A stretch of DNA of 32,693 bases from Curvibacter sp. GWA2_63_95 (GCA_001795455.1 MGPB01000038.1:1-32693), one strand, 5' to 3'; shown: positions 8,944 through 17,973, numbered from the stretch's first letter. Made by a program: numbers and translations. Notes: generated by a model from the sequence alone, not told the origin.

Positions 8944-10356
8944 ATGTCTGCAAGTTTGGCTACGGTCTCCTACATTGGCGCGACCATTTTGTTTATTCTG
9001 AGTCTGGGCGGCCTGTCCAACCAGTCCACCGCCCTGCGTGGCAATCTGTACGGCATGGTGGGCATGGCGCTGGCGGTGTTGGCGACGGTGTTTGGCCCGA
9101 CGGTAACTGCCGCCGGACTTCCCTGGATTGCTGGTGCCATGGTGCTGGGTGGTGGCGTGGGCCTGTATGCCGCCCGCACCGTACAAATGACTCAGATGCC
9201 CGAATTGGTGGCGCTGATGCACAGCATGGTGGGCTTGGCTGCTTGCCTGGTTGGGTTTGCCAGTTACGTGGATACCTCCATCCAGCACACCGGTGCCGAG
9301 AAGGTGATCCACGAAGTGGAGATCTACATTGGCATTCTGATCGGTGCAGTCACCTTCTCGGGCTCGCTGATCGCCTTTGGCAAGCTCAACGGCAAGATCG
9401 GCGGCAAGCCCTTGTTGCTGCCGGGGCGCCATTTGTTGAATCTGGCCGGCTTGCTGGTGGTGATCTGGTTCGGGCGCGAGTTCATCCAGTCGACCTCTGT
9501 GGCCGAAGGCATGGCGCCGCTGGTCGTGATGACCGTGGTGGCACTGCTGTTTGGTGTGCACATGGTGATGGCTATTGGTGGTGCCGATATGCCTGTGGTG
9601 GTGTCCATGCTCAACAGCTATTCCGGTTGGGCCGCAGCAGCCACCGGCTTCATGTTGTCCAACGACCTGCTGATCGTGACCGGTGCGCTGGTTGGCTCCA
9701 GCGGCGCCATCCTGTCCTACATCATGTGCAATGCCATGAACCGCAGCTTCATCAGTGTGATTGCAGGTGGCTTCGGTAGCGCCCCTGCGGCACCCAAAGC
9801 GGAAGGCGGGCCAGTGCAGCCGGCTGGTGAGGTGGTTGCCGTGAATGCGAATGAAACCGCCGAACTGCTGCGCGAAGCCAAGGGCGTGATCATCGTTCCC
9901 GGCTACGGCATGGCGGTTGCTCAGGCCCAGCACACCGTGTTTGAAATCACCCGCACGCTGCGCGAAAAAGGCGTGAACGTGCGCTTTGGCATCCATCCCG
10001 TGGCGGGGCGTATGCCAGGCCACATGAATGTGCTGCTGGCCGAAGCCAAGGTGCCTTACGACATCGTGTTCGAGATGGAAGAAATCAACGACGATTTTCC
10101 CGAGACCGATGTGGTCATGGTGATTGGGGCCAACGACATCGTGAACCCCTCCGCCCAGGACGATCCGACCAGCCCGATCGCTGGCATGCCGGTGCTCGAA
10201 GTGTGGAAGGCCAAGACGTCGATTGTGATGAAGCGCAGCATGGCCTCTGGCTACGCCGGGGTGGACAACCCGCTGTTCTACAAAGACAACAACCGCATGC
10301 TGTTTGGCGACGCCAAGAAGATGCTCGACGAGGTATTGGGTGCGCTGAAAACCTGA
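8944..10356 (+). CDS. pntB: NAD(P) transhydrogenase subunit beta
   Basis: This 470-residue beta subunit completes the PntAB complex. About 270 residues of membrane helices (domain IIb) are followed by the NADP(H)-binding domain III. The latter shows [15 protein letters not shown], the segment [33 protein letters not shown], and a C-terminal [17 protein letters not shown]. These are family hallmarks for NADP binding and proton coupling. AAGGAG precedes the ATG, with 12 bases between the genes, so it is co-transcribed with pntA. No irregularity is seen. Very long open frames on the opposite strand here are GC-driven shadows. Confidence 0.97.
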   Translation: MSASLATVSYIGATILFILSLGGLSNQSTALRGNLYGMVGMALAVLATVFGPTVTAAGLPWIAGAMVLGGGVGLYAARTVQMTQMPELVALMHSMVGLAACLVGFASYVDTSIQHTGAEKVIHEVEIYIGILIGAVTFSGSLIAFGKLNGKIGGKPLLLPGRHLLNLAGLLVVIWFGREFIQSTSVAEGMAPLVVMTVVALLFGVHMVMAIGGADMPVVVSMLNSYSGWAAAATGFMLSNDLLIVTGALVGSSGAILSYIMCNAMNRSFISVIAGGFGSAPAAPKAEGGPVQPAGEVVAVNANETAELLREAKGVIIVPGYGMAVAQAQHTVFEITRTLREKGVNVRFGIHPVAGRMPGHMNVLLAEAKVPYDIVFEMEEINDDFPETDVVMVIGANDIVNPSAQDDPTSPIAGMPVLEVWKAKTSIVMKRSMASGYAGVDNPLFYKDNNRMLFGDAKKMLDEVLGALKT

Positions 10357-10370
10357 AGACCACTGCGCGT

Positions 10371-10416
10371 CGTGCACGGCATAGGGAAAGCACACGCCCG
10401 CGCTGTGCCCCGCACG
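10371..10416 (+). other. Imperfect hairpin between pntB and the acyl-CoA ligase gene
   Basis: CGTGC (10371-10375) pairs with GCACG (10412-10416). After a 2x2 internal loop, GGCATAG (10378-10384) pairs with CTGTGCC (10403-10409) with one G-T wobble. No T-run follows, so it is not a classic intrinsic terminator. It could mark an mRNA 3' end or an attenuating structure. Confidence 0.45.
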
Positions 10417-10461
10417 GTGACAATCCCCGGCTGATTTCAAAAATAGGATGGAGACAAAGAC

Positions 10462-12135
10462 ATGACCGATCGCATTTGGCTGAGCAGCTATCCCAAGGGT
10501 GTGCCGGCGGACATCAACCCCGCGATGTACCCCTCGCTGGTGGGATTGATGGAAGAGAGCTTCAAGAAGTACGCCGGCCGCGTAGCCTACAACTTCATGG
10601 GCAAGGACGTGACTTACGCCCAGACCGACAGCCTCAGCCAGGCGTTTGCGGCCTATTTGCAGGGCCTGGGTATGGTCAAGGGTGACCGCGTGGCGATCAT
10701 GATGCCCAACGTGCCCCAGTACCCGGTGGCTGTGGCCGGCATTTTGCGTGCCGGTTTTGTGGTGGTGAATGTAAATCCGCTCTACACCCCGCGCGAGCTG
10801 GAACACCAGCTCAAGGACTCCGGTGCCAAGGCCATCATCATCATCGAGAACTTTGCCGCCACTCTGGAAAAATGCATCGCAGCCACCCCGGTCAAGCACG
10901 TGGTGTTGTGCGCCATGGGCGACCAGTTGGGCTTGCTCAAGGGTGCGTTGGTTAACTATGTGGTGCGCAATGTCAAGAAGATGGTGCCCGCCTATACGCT
11001 GATGGGAGCGGTACGCTTCAACGAGGCCATTGCCCGTGGCACCAAGGCCCCCTTCAAAAAGCCCGAAACCAAGGCCGACGACGTGGCGGTGTTGCAGTAC
11101 ACCGGCGGAACCACCGGCGTGTCCAAGGGCGCCGTGCTGTTGCACCGCAACGTGATTGCCAATGCGCTGCAGGCCGAAGCCTGGTACGGCCCGGCCATGG
11201 CCAAGGTTCCTGCGGATGTGCAGCCCACCTCGGTGTGCGCATTGCCGCTCTACCATATCTTCGCATTTACGGTGGGCATGATGCTGTCCATGCGCACGGG
11301 CGGCAAGCTGATCCTGATTCCCAACCCGCGCGACATTCCGGGTGTGCTCAAGGAACTTTCCAAACACACGATCCACAGTTTTCCGGCGGTCAACACCTTG
11401 TTCAACGGCCTGGCCAACCACCCCGACTTCAACACCGTGGACTGGAGTCACCTGAAGGTCTCGGTGGGGGGCGGAACCGCCGTGCAGAGCGCGGTGGCCA
11501 AGCTGTGGTTTGAGAAAACCGGTTGCCCCATCTGCGAAGGCTATGGTTTGAGTGAGACATCCCCCATCGCGAGCTGCAACCCCATTACCTCCAACGAGTA
11601 CACCGGCACCATTGGCATCCCGGTGTCCAGCACCTACATGAAGCTGCTGGATGACGATGGCAATGAGGTGCCTGCGGGTCAGAGCGGCGAGATTGCCATC
11701 AAAGGTCCACAGGTGATGGCGGGCTACTGGCAGCGTCCGGACGAGACTGCCAAGGTCATGACCGCAGACGGCTTCTTCAAGTCCGGTGACGTCGGCGTGG
11801 TCGACGAGCGCGGCTTTTTCAAGATCGTGGACCGCAAGAAGGACATGATTCTGGTGAGCGGTTTTAATGTGTTTCCCACCGAACTCGAAGACGTGGTCGC
11901 CCAGATGCCGGGTGTCATGGAGTGCGCCTGCGTGGGCGTGGTCGATGCCAAATCGGGCGAGGCCGTGAAGCTGGTCATTGTCAAAAAAGACCCCAACCTC
12001 AGCGAAGAGGATGTGCGCAGTTTCTGCAAAGAAAACCTCACAGGCTACAAGCAGCCCAAAGTGATTGAGTTCCGCACCGAACTGCCCAAAACCCCGGTGG
12101 GCAAGATTCTGCGCCGGGAGTTACGCGACAAGTGA
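10462..12135 (+). CDS. fadD: Long-chain fatty-acid-CoA ligase
   Basis: This AMP-forming ligase activates fatty acids to acyl-CoA for beta-oxidation or lipid synthesis. The 557-residue length matches FadD. The adenylation P-loop YTGGTTGVSKGA is at about residues 213-224, the second motif EGYGLSETSP at about 359-368, the KSGDVG and DRKKDMILVSGFNVFP segments follow, and the catalytic lysine of the C-terminal domain lies in PKTPVGKILRRELRD. The start has GGAG about 8 bases upstream. It follows pntB by 105 bases on the same strand and ends in a strong terminator. Chain-length preference cannot be told from the sequence; a medium-chain ligase is the main alternative. Confidence 0.92.
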   Translation: MTDRIWLSSYPKGVPADINPAMYPSLVGLMEESFKKYAGRVAYNFMGKDVTYAQTDSLSQAFAAYLQGLGMVKGDRVAIMMPNVPQYPVAVAGILRAGFVVVNVNPLYTPRELEHQLKDSGAKAIIIIENFAATLEKCIAATPVKHVVLCAMGDQLGLLKGALVNYVVRNVKKMVPAYTLMGAVRFNEAIARGTKAPFKKPETKADDVAVLQYTGGTTGVSKGAVLLHRNVIANALQAEAWYGPAMAKVPADVQPTSVCALPLYHIFAFTVGMMLSMRTGGKLILIPNPRDIPGVLKELSKHTIHSFPAVNTLFNGLANHPDFNTVDWSHLKVSVGGGTAVQSAVAKLWFEKTGCPICEGYGLSETSPIASCNPITSNEYTGTIGIPVSSTYMKLLDDDGNEVPAGQSGEIAIKGPQVMAGYWQRPDETAKVMTADGFFKSGDVGVVDERGFFKIVDRKKDMILVSGFNVFPTELEDVVAQMPGVMECACVGVVDAKSGEAVKLVIVKKDPNLSEEDVRSFCKENLTGYKQPKVIEFRTELPKTPVGKILRRELRDK

Positions 12136-12162
12136 TGCCGTAGCCACAACGTGTTTTCAAAG

Positions 12163-12189
12163 AAAAAAGCGGCCTTCGGGCCGTTTTTT
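12163..12189 (+). terminator. Intrinsic terminator after the acyl-CoA ligase gene
   Basis: The stem CGGCC/GGCCG has a TTCG tetraloop. A run of six A precedes it and six T follow, so it could work in both directions. It begins 27 bases after the stop codon. Confidence 0.9.
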
Positions 12190-12235
12190 GCGCCTGCTAC
12201 GCTAAGCCCTTCGCTGTCTTTTGTTTGATATTGCC

Positions 12236-13000
12236 ATGTCCAATGCTGTTGCAAACCCCGCCCCTATTGCCATCCTGAGCGCCCTGGCGGAAGAGCAGGC
12301 TGGTCTGATGGAGGCGCTGCAGTCGCCGCGACAGGTGACGCATGCCGGCCGCACCTTCTGGTGTGGCCGCTTGTGGGGCCAACCCGTGGTGCTGGCGTTG
12401 TCGCGCATCGGCAAGGTGGCGGCGGCCACTACTGCCACCGCCCTGATTGCCCACTTTGGTGTGGACCGGGTGATGTTCACGGGTGTGGCCGGTGGCGTGG
12501 GGGCCGATGTACAGGTGGGGGATGTGGTGGTGGGAGGCTCCTATGTGCAGCATGACATGGACGCCTCACCCCTGTTTCCTCGCTATGAGGTGCCTCTGTA
12601 TGGCCGGGCGCAGTTCTCTGGCGATGAGGCGCTGTGTGGAGCCTTGCTGGCAGCCAGCCGTATGGCGTTGGCCGACATCGCCCATGAGGCGCGTGCGCCC
12701 GTGGTGCACCGGGGCCTGATTGCCAGTGGTGACCGGTTTGTGAATGGTGCCGCCGAGGTGGCCGCGCTGGTGGGGGCGTTGGTGACTGCGGGCTACACGC
12801 CGCTGGCGGTGGAAATGGAAGGGGCTGCCGTGGCCCAAGTGTGTGCCGACTATGGCGTGCCCTTTGCCGCGGTGCGCACCATCTCCGATCGCGCCGACGA
12901 TTCCGCCCATGTGGATTTCAGCCGTTTCGTGCGAGAGGTGGCGAGTGTGTATGCGCAACGAATTGTTGAGAATTTTCTTAAATCGCTATCAAAACAATAG
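12236..13000 (+). CDS. mtnN: 5'-methylthioadenosine/S-adenosylhomocysteine nucleosidase
   Basis: This enzyme cleaves the adenine from methylthioadenosine and S-adenosylhomocysteine, clearing by-products of polyamine synthesis and methylation. The N-terminal IAILSALAEEQAGL carries the catalytic-acid Glu region, VQHDMDASP is a family motif, VEMEGAA at 192-198 contacts the ribose, and Asp218 in ISDRADD is the expected catalytic Asp. The ATG at 12236 is preferred over an in-frame TTG at 12221, which adds only five residues. The 254-residue product is slightly longer than E. coli MtnN (232). The last codons, TCG CTA TCA AAA CAA TAG, lie within a dispersed repeat, so the tail SLSKQ is repeat-encoded. 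The gene is convergent with corA. Confidence 0.92.
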   Translation: MSNAVANPAPIAILSALAEEQAGLMEALQSPRQVTHAGRTFWCGRLWGQPVVLALSRIGKVAAATTATALIAHFGVDRVMFTGVAGGVGADVQVGDVVVGGSYVQHDMDASPLFPRYEVPLYGRAQFSGDEALCGALLAASRMALADIAHEARAPVVHRGLIASGDRFVNGAAEVAALVGALVTAGYTPLAVEMEGAAVAQVCADYGVPFAAVRTISDRADDSAHVDFSRFVREVASVYAQRIVENFLKSLSKQ

Positions 13001-13038
13001 CTGTTGCCGCTTGTTCTGTGCGGGCTAGAAGCCTATTT
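12982..13038 (+). repeat. Dispersed palindromic element, copy B (3' end of mtnN)
   Basis: The copy reads ATCGCTATCAAAACAATAG, then a diverged core (CTGTTGCCGCTTG), then CGGGCTAGAAGCC and TATTTTG. It spans the end of mtnN and most of the 46 bases between the convergent mtnN and corA stops. Its left end supplies the mtnN stop codon, just as copy A does for nudJ. Confidence 0.75.
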
Positions 13039-13046
13039 TGCTGTAT

Positions 13047-14033
13047 TTACTTGAGCCAACCACGTTTGCGGAAGTACCACATGGGGACCAAGGCGCTGGC
13101 CACCATCAGGGCTAGCGCGTAGGGGTAGCCCAGCGCCCAGTCCAGCTCGGGCATGAATTTGAAGTTCATGCCGTACAGGCTGGCAATCAGCGTCGGCGGT
13201 AGCAGCGCCACGCTGGCCACCGAGAAGATTTTGATGATCTTGTTTTGGTTGATGTTGATGAAGCCCACTGTGGCGTCCATCAAGAAGTTGATCTTGTCGA
13301 ACAAGAATGCCGTGTGCGAGTCCAGCGAGTCGATGTCGCGCAGAATCTGCCGTGCTTCTTCGAACTGCTCGGCATTGAGCATCTTGCTGCGCATCATGAA
13401 ACTCACGGCGCGCCGGGTGTCCATCACGTTGCGGCGGATGCGGCCATTCATGTCTTCGTGGCGCGCGATGGAACCCAGCACCTCGCCCGCCATGGCGTCG
13501 GTCACATCCCCGGACAACACCTGGCTGCTGACTTTCTCCAACTCGTCGTAAATGCCTTCCAGCGTATCGGCAGAGTATTCGGCGTCTGCATCAAACAGTT
13601 TGAGCAGTACTTCCTTGGCGTCTTCGATCAGTCCCGGAGCGCGGCGCGCACGCATGCGCAGCAGGCGGAACACGGGCACGTCTTCGTCGTGGATGGAAAA
13701 CAGCACGCCCTTGCTTTTGAGGTTGGCATTCACCAGATTCAGGATGAAGGCCACGCGCACGGTGCGGGGTTCGTTGTCGTCGGCCACCAAAAAGTCACTG
13801 CGAATGTGCACATCGCCGTTGTCTTCGGCATAAAAACGCGCAGACTCTTCAATGTCCTCGTCCATCGCATCATCCGGGATGGACAGGCCGTAGTACTGCT
13901 TGACCCAGCGCTTTTCTTCCAGCGTAGGTGATTCAAGGTCCACCCAGATGGGTTGGAATTTGGAGAGCTCCTCCAGCGACTCGATTTCTTCCTGAAAAAG
14001 GCGGCCGTTGGCGAGCGTAAAGATATTGAGCAT
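13047..14033 (-). CDS. corA: CorA-family magnesium/cobalt transporter
   Basis: This 328-residue pentameric channel carries Mg2+ (also Co2+ and Ni2+) across the inner membrane. A long cytoplasmic alpha/beta funnel domain precedes two C-terminal helices. The signature YGMNF closes the first helix, FMPEL forms the periplasmic loop, and the protein ends in a basic tail (FRKRGWLK). The ATG at 14031-14033 gives the normal family N-terminus MLNIFTL. The upstream region to 14234 is shared with a divergent MFS gene and holds a perfect 12-bp inverted repeat. It is convergent with mtnN across a dispersed element. Confidence 0.95.
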   Translation of the reverse strand: MLNIFTLANGRLFQEEIESLEELSKFQPIWVDLESPTLEEKRWVKQYYGLSIPDDAMDEDIEESARFYAEDNGDVHIRSDFLVADDNEPRTVRVAFILNLVNANLKSKGVLFSIHDEDVPVFRLLRMRARRAPGLIEDAKEVLLKLFDADAEYSADTLEGIYDELEKVSSQVLSGDVTDAMAGEVLGSIARHEDMNGRIRRNVMDTRRAVSFMMRSKMLNAEQFEEARQILRDIDSLDSHTAFLFDKINFLMDATVGFININQNKIIKIFSVASVALLPPTLIASLYGMNFKFMPELDWALGYPYALALMVASALVPMWYFRKRGWLK

Positions 14034-14075
14034 GGCTCACTCCCAATGTAATGGTGTCTGCGGTGCGGGTTGGGT

Positions 14076-14111
14076 GCTTTCAACTCCGATGCAGTGCTGG
14101 GAGTTGAAAGC
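14076..14111 (-). promoter_or_regulatory. Perfect 12-bp inverted repeat upstream of corA
   Basis: GCTTTCAACTCC (14076-14087) and GGAGTTGAAAGC (14100-14111) are exact inverted repeats around a 12-base loop, 43 bases upstream of the corA ATG. Two shorter dyads follow toward the MFS gene: CTACC/GGTAG at 14111-14126 and GGAG/CTCC near 14134-14145. It could be an operator dyad or a leader-RNA stem of corA. There is no T-run. Confidence 0.6.
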
Positions 14112-14234
14112 TACCGACTGGGGTAGGTTTCCAAGGAGCGTTCTCCGAGAGTGGTGTTGCCCAAATTATCGCACCGAGATGGGGGTGGTAGAGTGTCCGG
14201 CTGCCTATTGCGCTGCACTTCCGTGCGTTTTTCC

Positions 14235-15458
14235 ATGTCCTCTGCACTCACCCCACGACGCGAACTTTGGCTCTTGATCACCTTGGCCGGCATCCAGTTC
14301 ACCAACATCCTGGATTTCATGATCATGATGCCGCTCGGCCCTGCACTCACGGCCTTGTTCCGTATCAGTGATGCCCAGTTCGGTTGGCTGGTGTCGGCCT
14401 ACACGCTGGCTGCGGGGGCGTCCGGTCTCGCAGCCTCGACCTACATCGACCGTTTTGACCGCAAGCGCCTGCTCATGGTGTTGTACGGCTTGTTTGCCCT
14501 CTCCACGCTGGCCTGCGGCCTTGCGCCCACCTACGGCAGCCTGATGGTGGTCCGCATTGCGGCCGGCATTTTTGGCGGCGTGCTGTCGGCGCTGAGTCAG
14601 ACCATCGTGGGGGATGTCGTTCCCTACGAGCGCCGCGGGCGGGCCATGGGCGTGGTGATGACGTCCTTCTCCCTGTCTACCGTTGCGGGTGTCCCCCTGG
14701 GCCTGTTTTTGGCCGCACACTTCGGCTGGCACCTGCCGTTTATCCTGATTGCAGTGCTGAGCCTCGTGCTGATGGTGTTCGCCCAGTTGTCCATGCCTTC
14801 GCTCAAGGAGCACCTGGCTGCCCAGGCGCATACCTCGTCTTGGGGGCGTATCCGCGACGTGGTCGTGGATCGCAACCACCAGCGGGCCTTTGTGTTCTCG
14901 GCCTTGCTGATGTTTGCAGGCTTTACCGTCATTCCCTACATCACCATCTATATGCAGGCCAATGTGGGCCTGCGGGCGGACCAGGTGCCCTACATCTACC
15001 TGTGTGGCGGTGTAGCCACCCTGTTGAGCGCGCGCATCGTGGGGCGTCTGGCAGACGGGTGGGGCAAGTTCAAGACCTTTCGCGTGATGGCCGCCGTGGT
15101 GCTGGTCCCCATGCTGGCCATCACCCAGTTAGGGCCCGTGGCCATGGTGTGGGTGTTGCTGGTGTCTACGCTGTTCTTTGTCTGCATGAGCGGGCGCATG
15201 ATCCCCGGCATGGCCATGCTGACCTCGGCTGCCAATCCGGCGTTGCGTGGGACTTTCATGACGCTCAACTCCGCAGTCCAGTCGGGTGCCATGGGGTTGG
15301 CGGCTCTGGTGGGGGGCTACATCATCGATCGTGACGCCGCCGGGCTTGTAGAGAACTATGGTTGGGCCGCCGTGGTTGGGGGCTGCGCCAGCGTGTTGAC
15401 GATCGTGGTTGGGTCCCGTTTGCAACTGCATCCGTCGGCAGAACCGGGGCCTAAGTAA
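14235..15458 (+). CDS. MFS transporter, drug-efflux/AraJ-like
   Basis: This major facilitator permease has 407 residues and about twelve hydrophobic helices. The loop after helix 2 carries DRFDRKRLLMVLYGLFALS, the usual MFS motif A region, and a long central loop (about residues 190-215) separates the two halves. The start was set at the ATG at 14235, giving MSSALTPRRELWLLIT; the frame stays open upstream to 14151, but that part lacks a Shine-Dalgarno site and is polar, unlike the family. The gene is divergent from corA and 177 bases ahead of hpf. The substrate cannot be deduced; sugar or drug efflux are family options. No regulator gene adjoins it. Confidence 0.85.
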   Translation: MSSALTPRRELWLLITLAGIQFTNILDFMIMMPLGPALTALFRISDAQFGWLVSAYTLAAGASGLAASTYIDRFDRKRLLMVLYGLFALSTLACGLAPTYGSLMVVRIAAGIFGGVLSALSQTIVGDVVPYERRGRAMGVVMTSFSLSTVAGVPLGLFLAAHFGWHLPFILIAVLSLVLMVFAQLSMPSLKEHLAAQAHTSSWGRIRDVVVDRNHQRAFVFSALLMFAGFTVIPYITIYMQANVGLRADQVPYIYLCGGVATLLSARIVGRLADGWGKFKTFRVMAAVVLVPMLAITQLGPVAMVWVLLVSTLFFVCMSGRMIPGMAMLTSAANPALRGTFMTLNSAVQSGAMGLAALVGGYIIDRDAAGLVENYGWAAVVGGCASVLTIVVGSRLQLHPSAEPGPK

Positions 15459-15635
15459 AGAGTCCCTGCATGTTGCATTGCATTACAAAAACCGATTGCA
15501 ATCACTCACAAACGGGCGCATAGTTGTTCTCAAGACGACCGCAAATAGGGTTCAGAGATTTCGGATTTTTAGTGTGAGCGCCGACCACCGCAAGTGGAAG
15601 GCTTTGTCAACCCTGAGAGCAACTGGAGGCTATTT

Positions 15636-15965
15636 ATGAATTTGACGATCAGCGGTCATCACCTTGAAGTTACCCCCGCACTGCGCAGTTATGTCACGAC
15701 CAAGCTCGATCGCATCATGCGCCACTTTGACCAAGTGGTAGACGTCAAGGTACTACTCACCGTTGAGAAGCAAAAGGAGAAGGAGCGACGGCAGCGCGCC
15801 GAATGCAACATCCACGTCAAGGGCAGCGACATGTTTGCGGAAAGTGCCCACGAGGATTTGTATGCGGCCGTTGATGAGCTGGTGGACAAGCTGGATCGCC
15901 AGGTGGTTCGCCACAAAGACCGTTTGCAAAATCACCACCACGAGGCCCCGAAGCGTTTGATGTAA
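15636..15965 (+). CDS. hpf: Ribosome hibernation promoting factor, short form
   Basis: This 109-residue protein binds the 30S subunit at the mRNA/tRNA channel in stationary phase and favours inactive 100S dimers. The sequence [20 protein letters not shown], then the basic [28 protein letters not shown] region, fits HPF/YfiA-type proteins with the beta-alpha-beta-beta-beta-alpha fold. The C-terminal dimerisation domain of long HPF is absent. GGAGG lies 6 bases before the ATG at 15636, which rules out an upstream in-frame start at 15594. A strong terminator follows. rpoN, the usual upstream neighbour in many proteobacteria, is not here. Confidence 0.93.
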   Translation: MNLTISGHHLEVTPALRSYVTTKLDRIMRHFDQVVDVKVLLTVEKQKEKERRQRAECNIHVKGSDMFAESAHEDLYAAVDELVDKLDRQVVRHKDRLQNHHHEAPKRLM

Positions 15966-16004
15966 GGCCCGAGGCAAGCGCCAAAGCGCTAGAGACAGCC
16001 ACCC

Positions 16005-16034
16005 AAAAACCGCCCTTCCACGGGCGGTTTTTTT
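16005..16034 (+). terminator. Intrinsic terminator between hpf and ptsN
   Basis: The stem CCGCCC/GGGCGG has a 6-base loop, five A before it and seven T after it. It ends 23 bases before the ptsN ATG. ptsN expression therefore needs either readthrough or a promoter squeezed next to this terminator; CATAAT at 16040-16045 is a candidate -10. Confidence 0.9.
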
Positions 16035-16057
16035 GTGTGCATAATTCGCCTCACACC

Positions 16058-16525
16058 ATGAACCGACTCGCGTCCATCCTCTCCGCTTCGCAAGTTCTTG
16101 CGCAAGTCGATGTCACCAGCAAAAAACGTGCTTTTGAAGAAGCCGGTCTGCTGTTTGAGAATCTCCACGGCCTGAGCCGTGCACTGGTCACTGACAGCCT
16201 GTTTTCCCGGGAGCGCCTGGGGTCCACCGGTTTAGGGCATGGCGTAGCGATCCCCCATGGTCGTATCAAGGGTCTCAAGGCTCCCATGGCTGCTGTGTTT
16301 CAGCTGGCCAAGCCGATTGGTTTTGACGCGCCGGACGATGTGCCCGTCAGTTTGCTGATTTTTCTGCTGGTGCCCGAAGCGGCCACCCAGAAACACCTTG
16401 AAATCCTGTCGGAAATTGCCGAATTGCTCAGCGATGCCAGCCTGCGTGAGCAGCTCACCGCTTGCGGCGATGCCGGCCAGTTGCATAGCCTGATTACGGG
16501 CTGGCAATCTGCACGGGCCGCTTGA
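16058..16525 (+). CDS. ptsN: PTS IIA-like nitrogen-regulatory protein PtsN (EIIA-Ntr)
   Basis: This is the terminal phospho-acceptor of the regulatory PTS-Ntr chain (PtsP-NPr-PtsN). It regulates by protein contact rather than transport, with known links to potassium and nitrogen balance in other proteobacteria. The product has 155 residues. Phospho-accepting His67 lies in VAIPHGRIKG, preceded by SLFSRERLGSTGLGHG, and LLIFLLVPEAATQKHLEILS is the family signature. An in-frame GTG at 16037 would add seven residues and overlap the region just after the terminator; the ATG at 16058 matches the family start MNRLASIL. No good Shine-Dalgarno site is seen. hprK follows after 22 bases. Confidence 0.95.
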   Translation: MNRLASILSASQVLAQVDVTSKKRAFEEAGLLFENLHGLSRALVTDSLFSRERLGSTGLGHGVAIPHGRIKGLKAPMAAVFQLAKPIGFDAPDDVPVSLLIFLLVPEAATQKHLEILSEIAELLSDASLREQLTACGDAGQLHSLITGWQSARAA

Positions 16526-16547
16526 CTTCCCCTAGCCGAGCAGTGCC

Positions 16548-17495
16548 TTGAAACCCACCGCGGTCAGCGCAGACGCCCTGTTTGAAGAATTCCGGGCGTA
16601 CCTGCGTTGGGAGTGGGTGGCCGGTTTGGGGGCCTCAGAGCGCCGTTTTGACGAAGTGGCCATCAGCGCTGCCCGTTCCGGGGCCGACTTGGTGGGTTAC
16701 CTCAACTACATCCATCCCTACCGGGTGCAGATTTTGGGTGAGCGCGAAATCACCTACATCACCAATGCCACGCCTGAAGACTGTGCACGCCGCATTTCCC
16801 GCATCGTGACATTGGAGCCGCCTGTGCTGGTTTTGGCAGATGGGCAAGCGGCGCCCCAAGCCCTGCTGTCTATGTGTGAGCGGGCGCAAATCCCGATGTT
16901 CGCCACCAAGGAGTCTTCGGCTTTCGTCATCGATGTGCTGCGTGCCTACCTGTCCAAACACTTTGCGGAACGCATGTCCATGCACGGTGTGTTCATGGAT
17001 ATTTTGGGCTTGGGCGTGCTCATTACTGGCGAGTCCGGCTTGGGCAAGAGCGAGTTGGGTCTGGAGTTGATCTCCCGCGGCAACGGCCTGGTGGCCGATG
17101 ACGCGGTGGACCTGTATCGCATCAACCAGACCACGATTGAGGGGCGTTGCCCCGAGCTGCTGCAAAACCTGCTGGAAGTGCGTGGCATCGGCCTTTTGGA
17201 TATCCGCGGCATCTTTGGCGAAACTGCGGTGCGCCGCCGTATGCGCCTCAAGCTCATCGTGCACTTGGTGCGCCGAGAAACGCTGGAGCGTGAATACGAA
17301 CGTATCCCCTATGAGCCGCTCACCCAGGATGTGCTGGGCATTCCGGTACGCAAAGTGGTGATTCAGGTGGTGGCTGGTCGCAACATCGCGGTGCTGGTGG
17401 AGGCTGCTGTGCGCAACACCATCCTGCAGCTGCGCGGAATTGATACCTACCAGGAGTTTGTCGAGCGGCACCGCAAGGCGATGTCGCAGGGCTGA
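16548..17495 (+). CDS. hprK: HPr kinase/phosphorylase
   Basis: This bifunctional enzyme phosphorylates HPr on a serine and also removes the phosphate. In betaproteobacteria it acts with an incomplete, regulatory PTS. The product has 315 residues. His146 ([10 protein letters not shown]), Walker A GESGLGKS at 161-168, the acidic pair Asp184-Asp185 and the signature [14 protein letters not shown] at about 211-224 are all present. The start is TTG at 16548, chosen because MKPTxxSADxLFEEFR is the common family N-terminus and no better codon exists. The TTG may keep expression low. Its position after ptsN agrees with the conserved hpf-ptsN-hprK order. Confidence 0.95.
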   Translation: MKPTAVSADALFEEFRAYLRWEWVAGLGASERRFDEVAISAARSGADLVGYLNYIHPYRVQILGEREITYITNATPEDCARRISRIVTLEPPVLVLADGQAAPQALLSMCERAQIPMFATKESSAFVIDVLRAYLSKHFAERMSMHGVFMDILGLGVLITGESGLGKSELGLELISRGNGLVADDAVDLYRINQTTIEGRCPELLQNLLEVRGIGLLDIRGIFGETAVRRRMRLKLIVHLVRRETLEREYERIPYEPLTQDVLGIPVRKVVIQVVAGRNIAVLVEAAVRNTILQLRGIDTYQEFVERHRKAMSQG

Positions 17496-17507
17496 TCCAT
17501 CGGCTGT

Positions 17508-17945
17508 TCAGGCCGACTGGTTATTGCGGTGGGGGCACTTGTCCTTGGTGCAGGTGGCGTACAGGCTCAGTGCGTGGTCTGCAATGGTGAAGCCCTTGGC
17601 CTTGGCCACCGCATGTTGGCGCTTTTCAATTTCGGCGTCGTAAAACTCTTCCACCTTGCCGCAATCCAGGCACACCAAGTGATCATGGTGCTGACCTTCG
17701 TTGAGCTCGTATACCGCCTTGCCACTCTCAAAATGGCTGCGGCTCAGAATGCTGGCTTGTTCAAACTGTGTCAGCACCCGGTACACGGTGGCCAGGCCCA
17801 CGTCTGAGCGCTCTTGCAGCAAAACACGGAACACGTCTTCCGCGGTCATGTGGCGTTGCGTGCCGCGCTGAAAAACCTCCAGAATTTTCAGGCGAGGAAC
17901 GGTGGCTTTGAGGCCTGTGTTTTTGAGTTCGTTGATGTTGCTCAT
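17508..17945 (-). CDS. fur: Ferric uptake regulator Fur
   Basis: This 145-residue dimeric Fe(II)-responsive repressor of iron uptake genes has an N-terminal winged helix with the recognition segment [15 protein letters not shown] at about 48-62. The metal-binding HHDH is at 87-90, with Cys92/Cys95 and Cys132/Cys137 forming the structural zinc site. The ATG at 17943-17945 has GGAG 6 bases upstream; the frame stays open to 18134, but that part runs into bamE and is not coding. The gene is divergent from bamE, as in many betaproteobacteria, and convergent with hprK across only 12 bases. Autoregulation is likely, but no convincing 19-bp Fur box was found in the 82-base gap. Confidence 0.96.
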   Translation of the reverse strand: MSNINELKNTGLKATVPRLKILEVFQRGTQRHMTAEDVFRVLLQERSDVGLATVYRVLTQFEQASILSRSHFESGKAVYELNEGQHHDHLVCLDCGKVEEFYDAEIEKRQHAVAKAKGFTIADHALSLYATCTKDKCPHRNNQSA

Positions 17946-17973
17946 GGCATTCTCCAGGCGCGGGCGCCAGTCT

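Noticed and set aside
8722..11451. A 909-codon open frame on the minus strand opposite pntA, pntB and the acyl-CoA ligase gene
   Set aside because: Its product is rich in His, Gly and Gln with no domain, and the plus strand carries three well-supported genes. GC-rich codon use leaves the antisense frame open by chance.
14151..14234. A 28-codon extension of the MFS gene
   Set aside because: It is polar, lacks a ribosome binding site and is unlike the family; the ATG at 14235 fits.
15968..16000. A repeat relic after hpf (AAGCGC, AAAGCGCTAGAG)
   Set aside because: Only the right-hand part resembles the element and the match is too short to claim.
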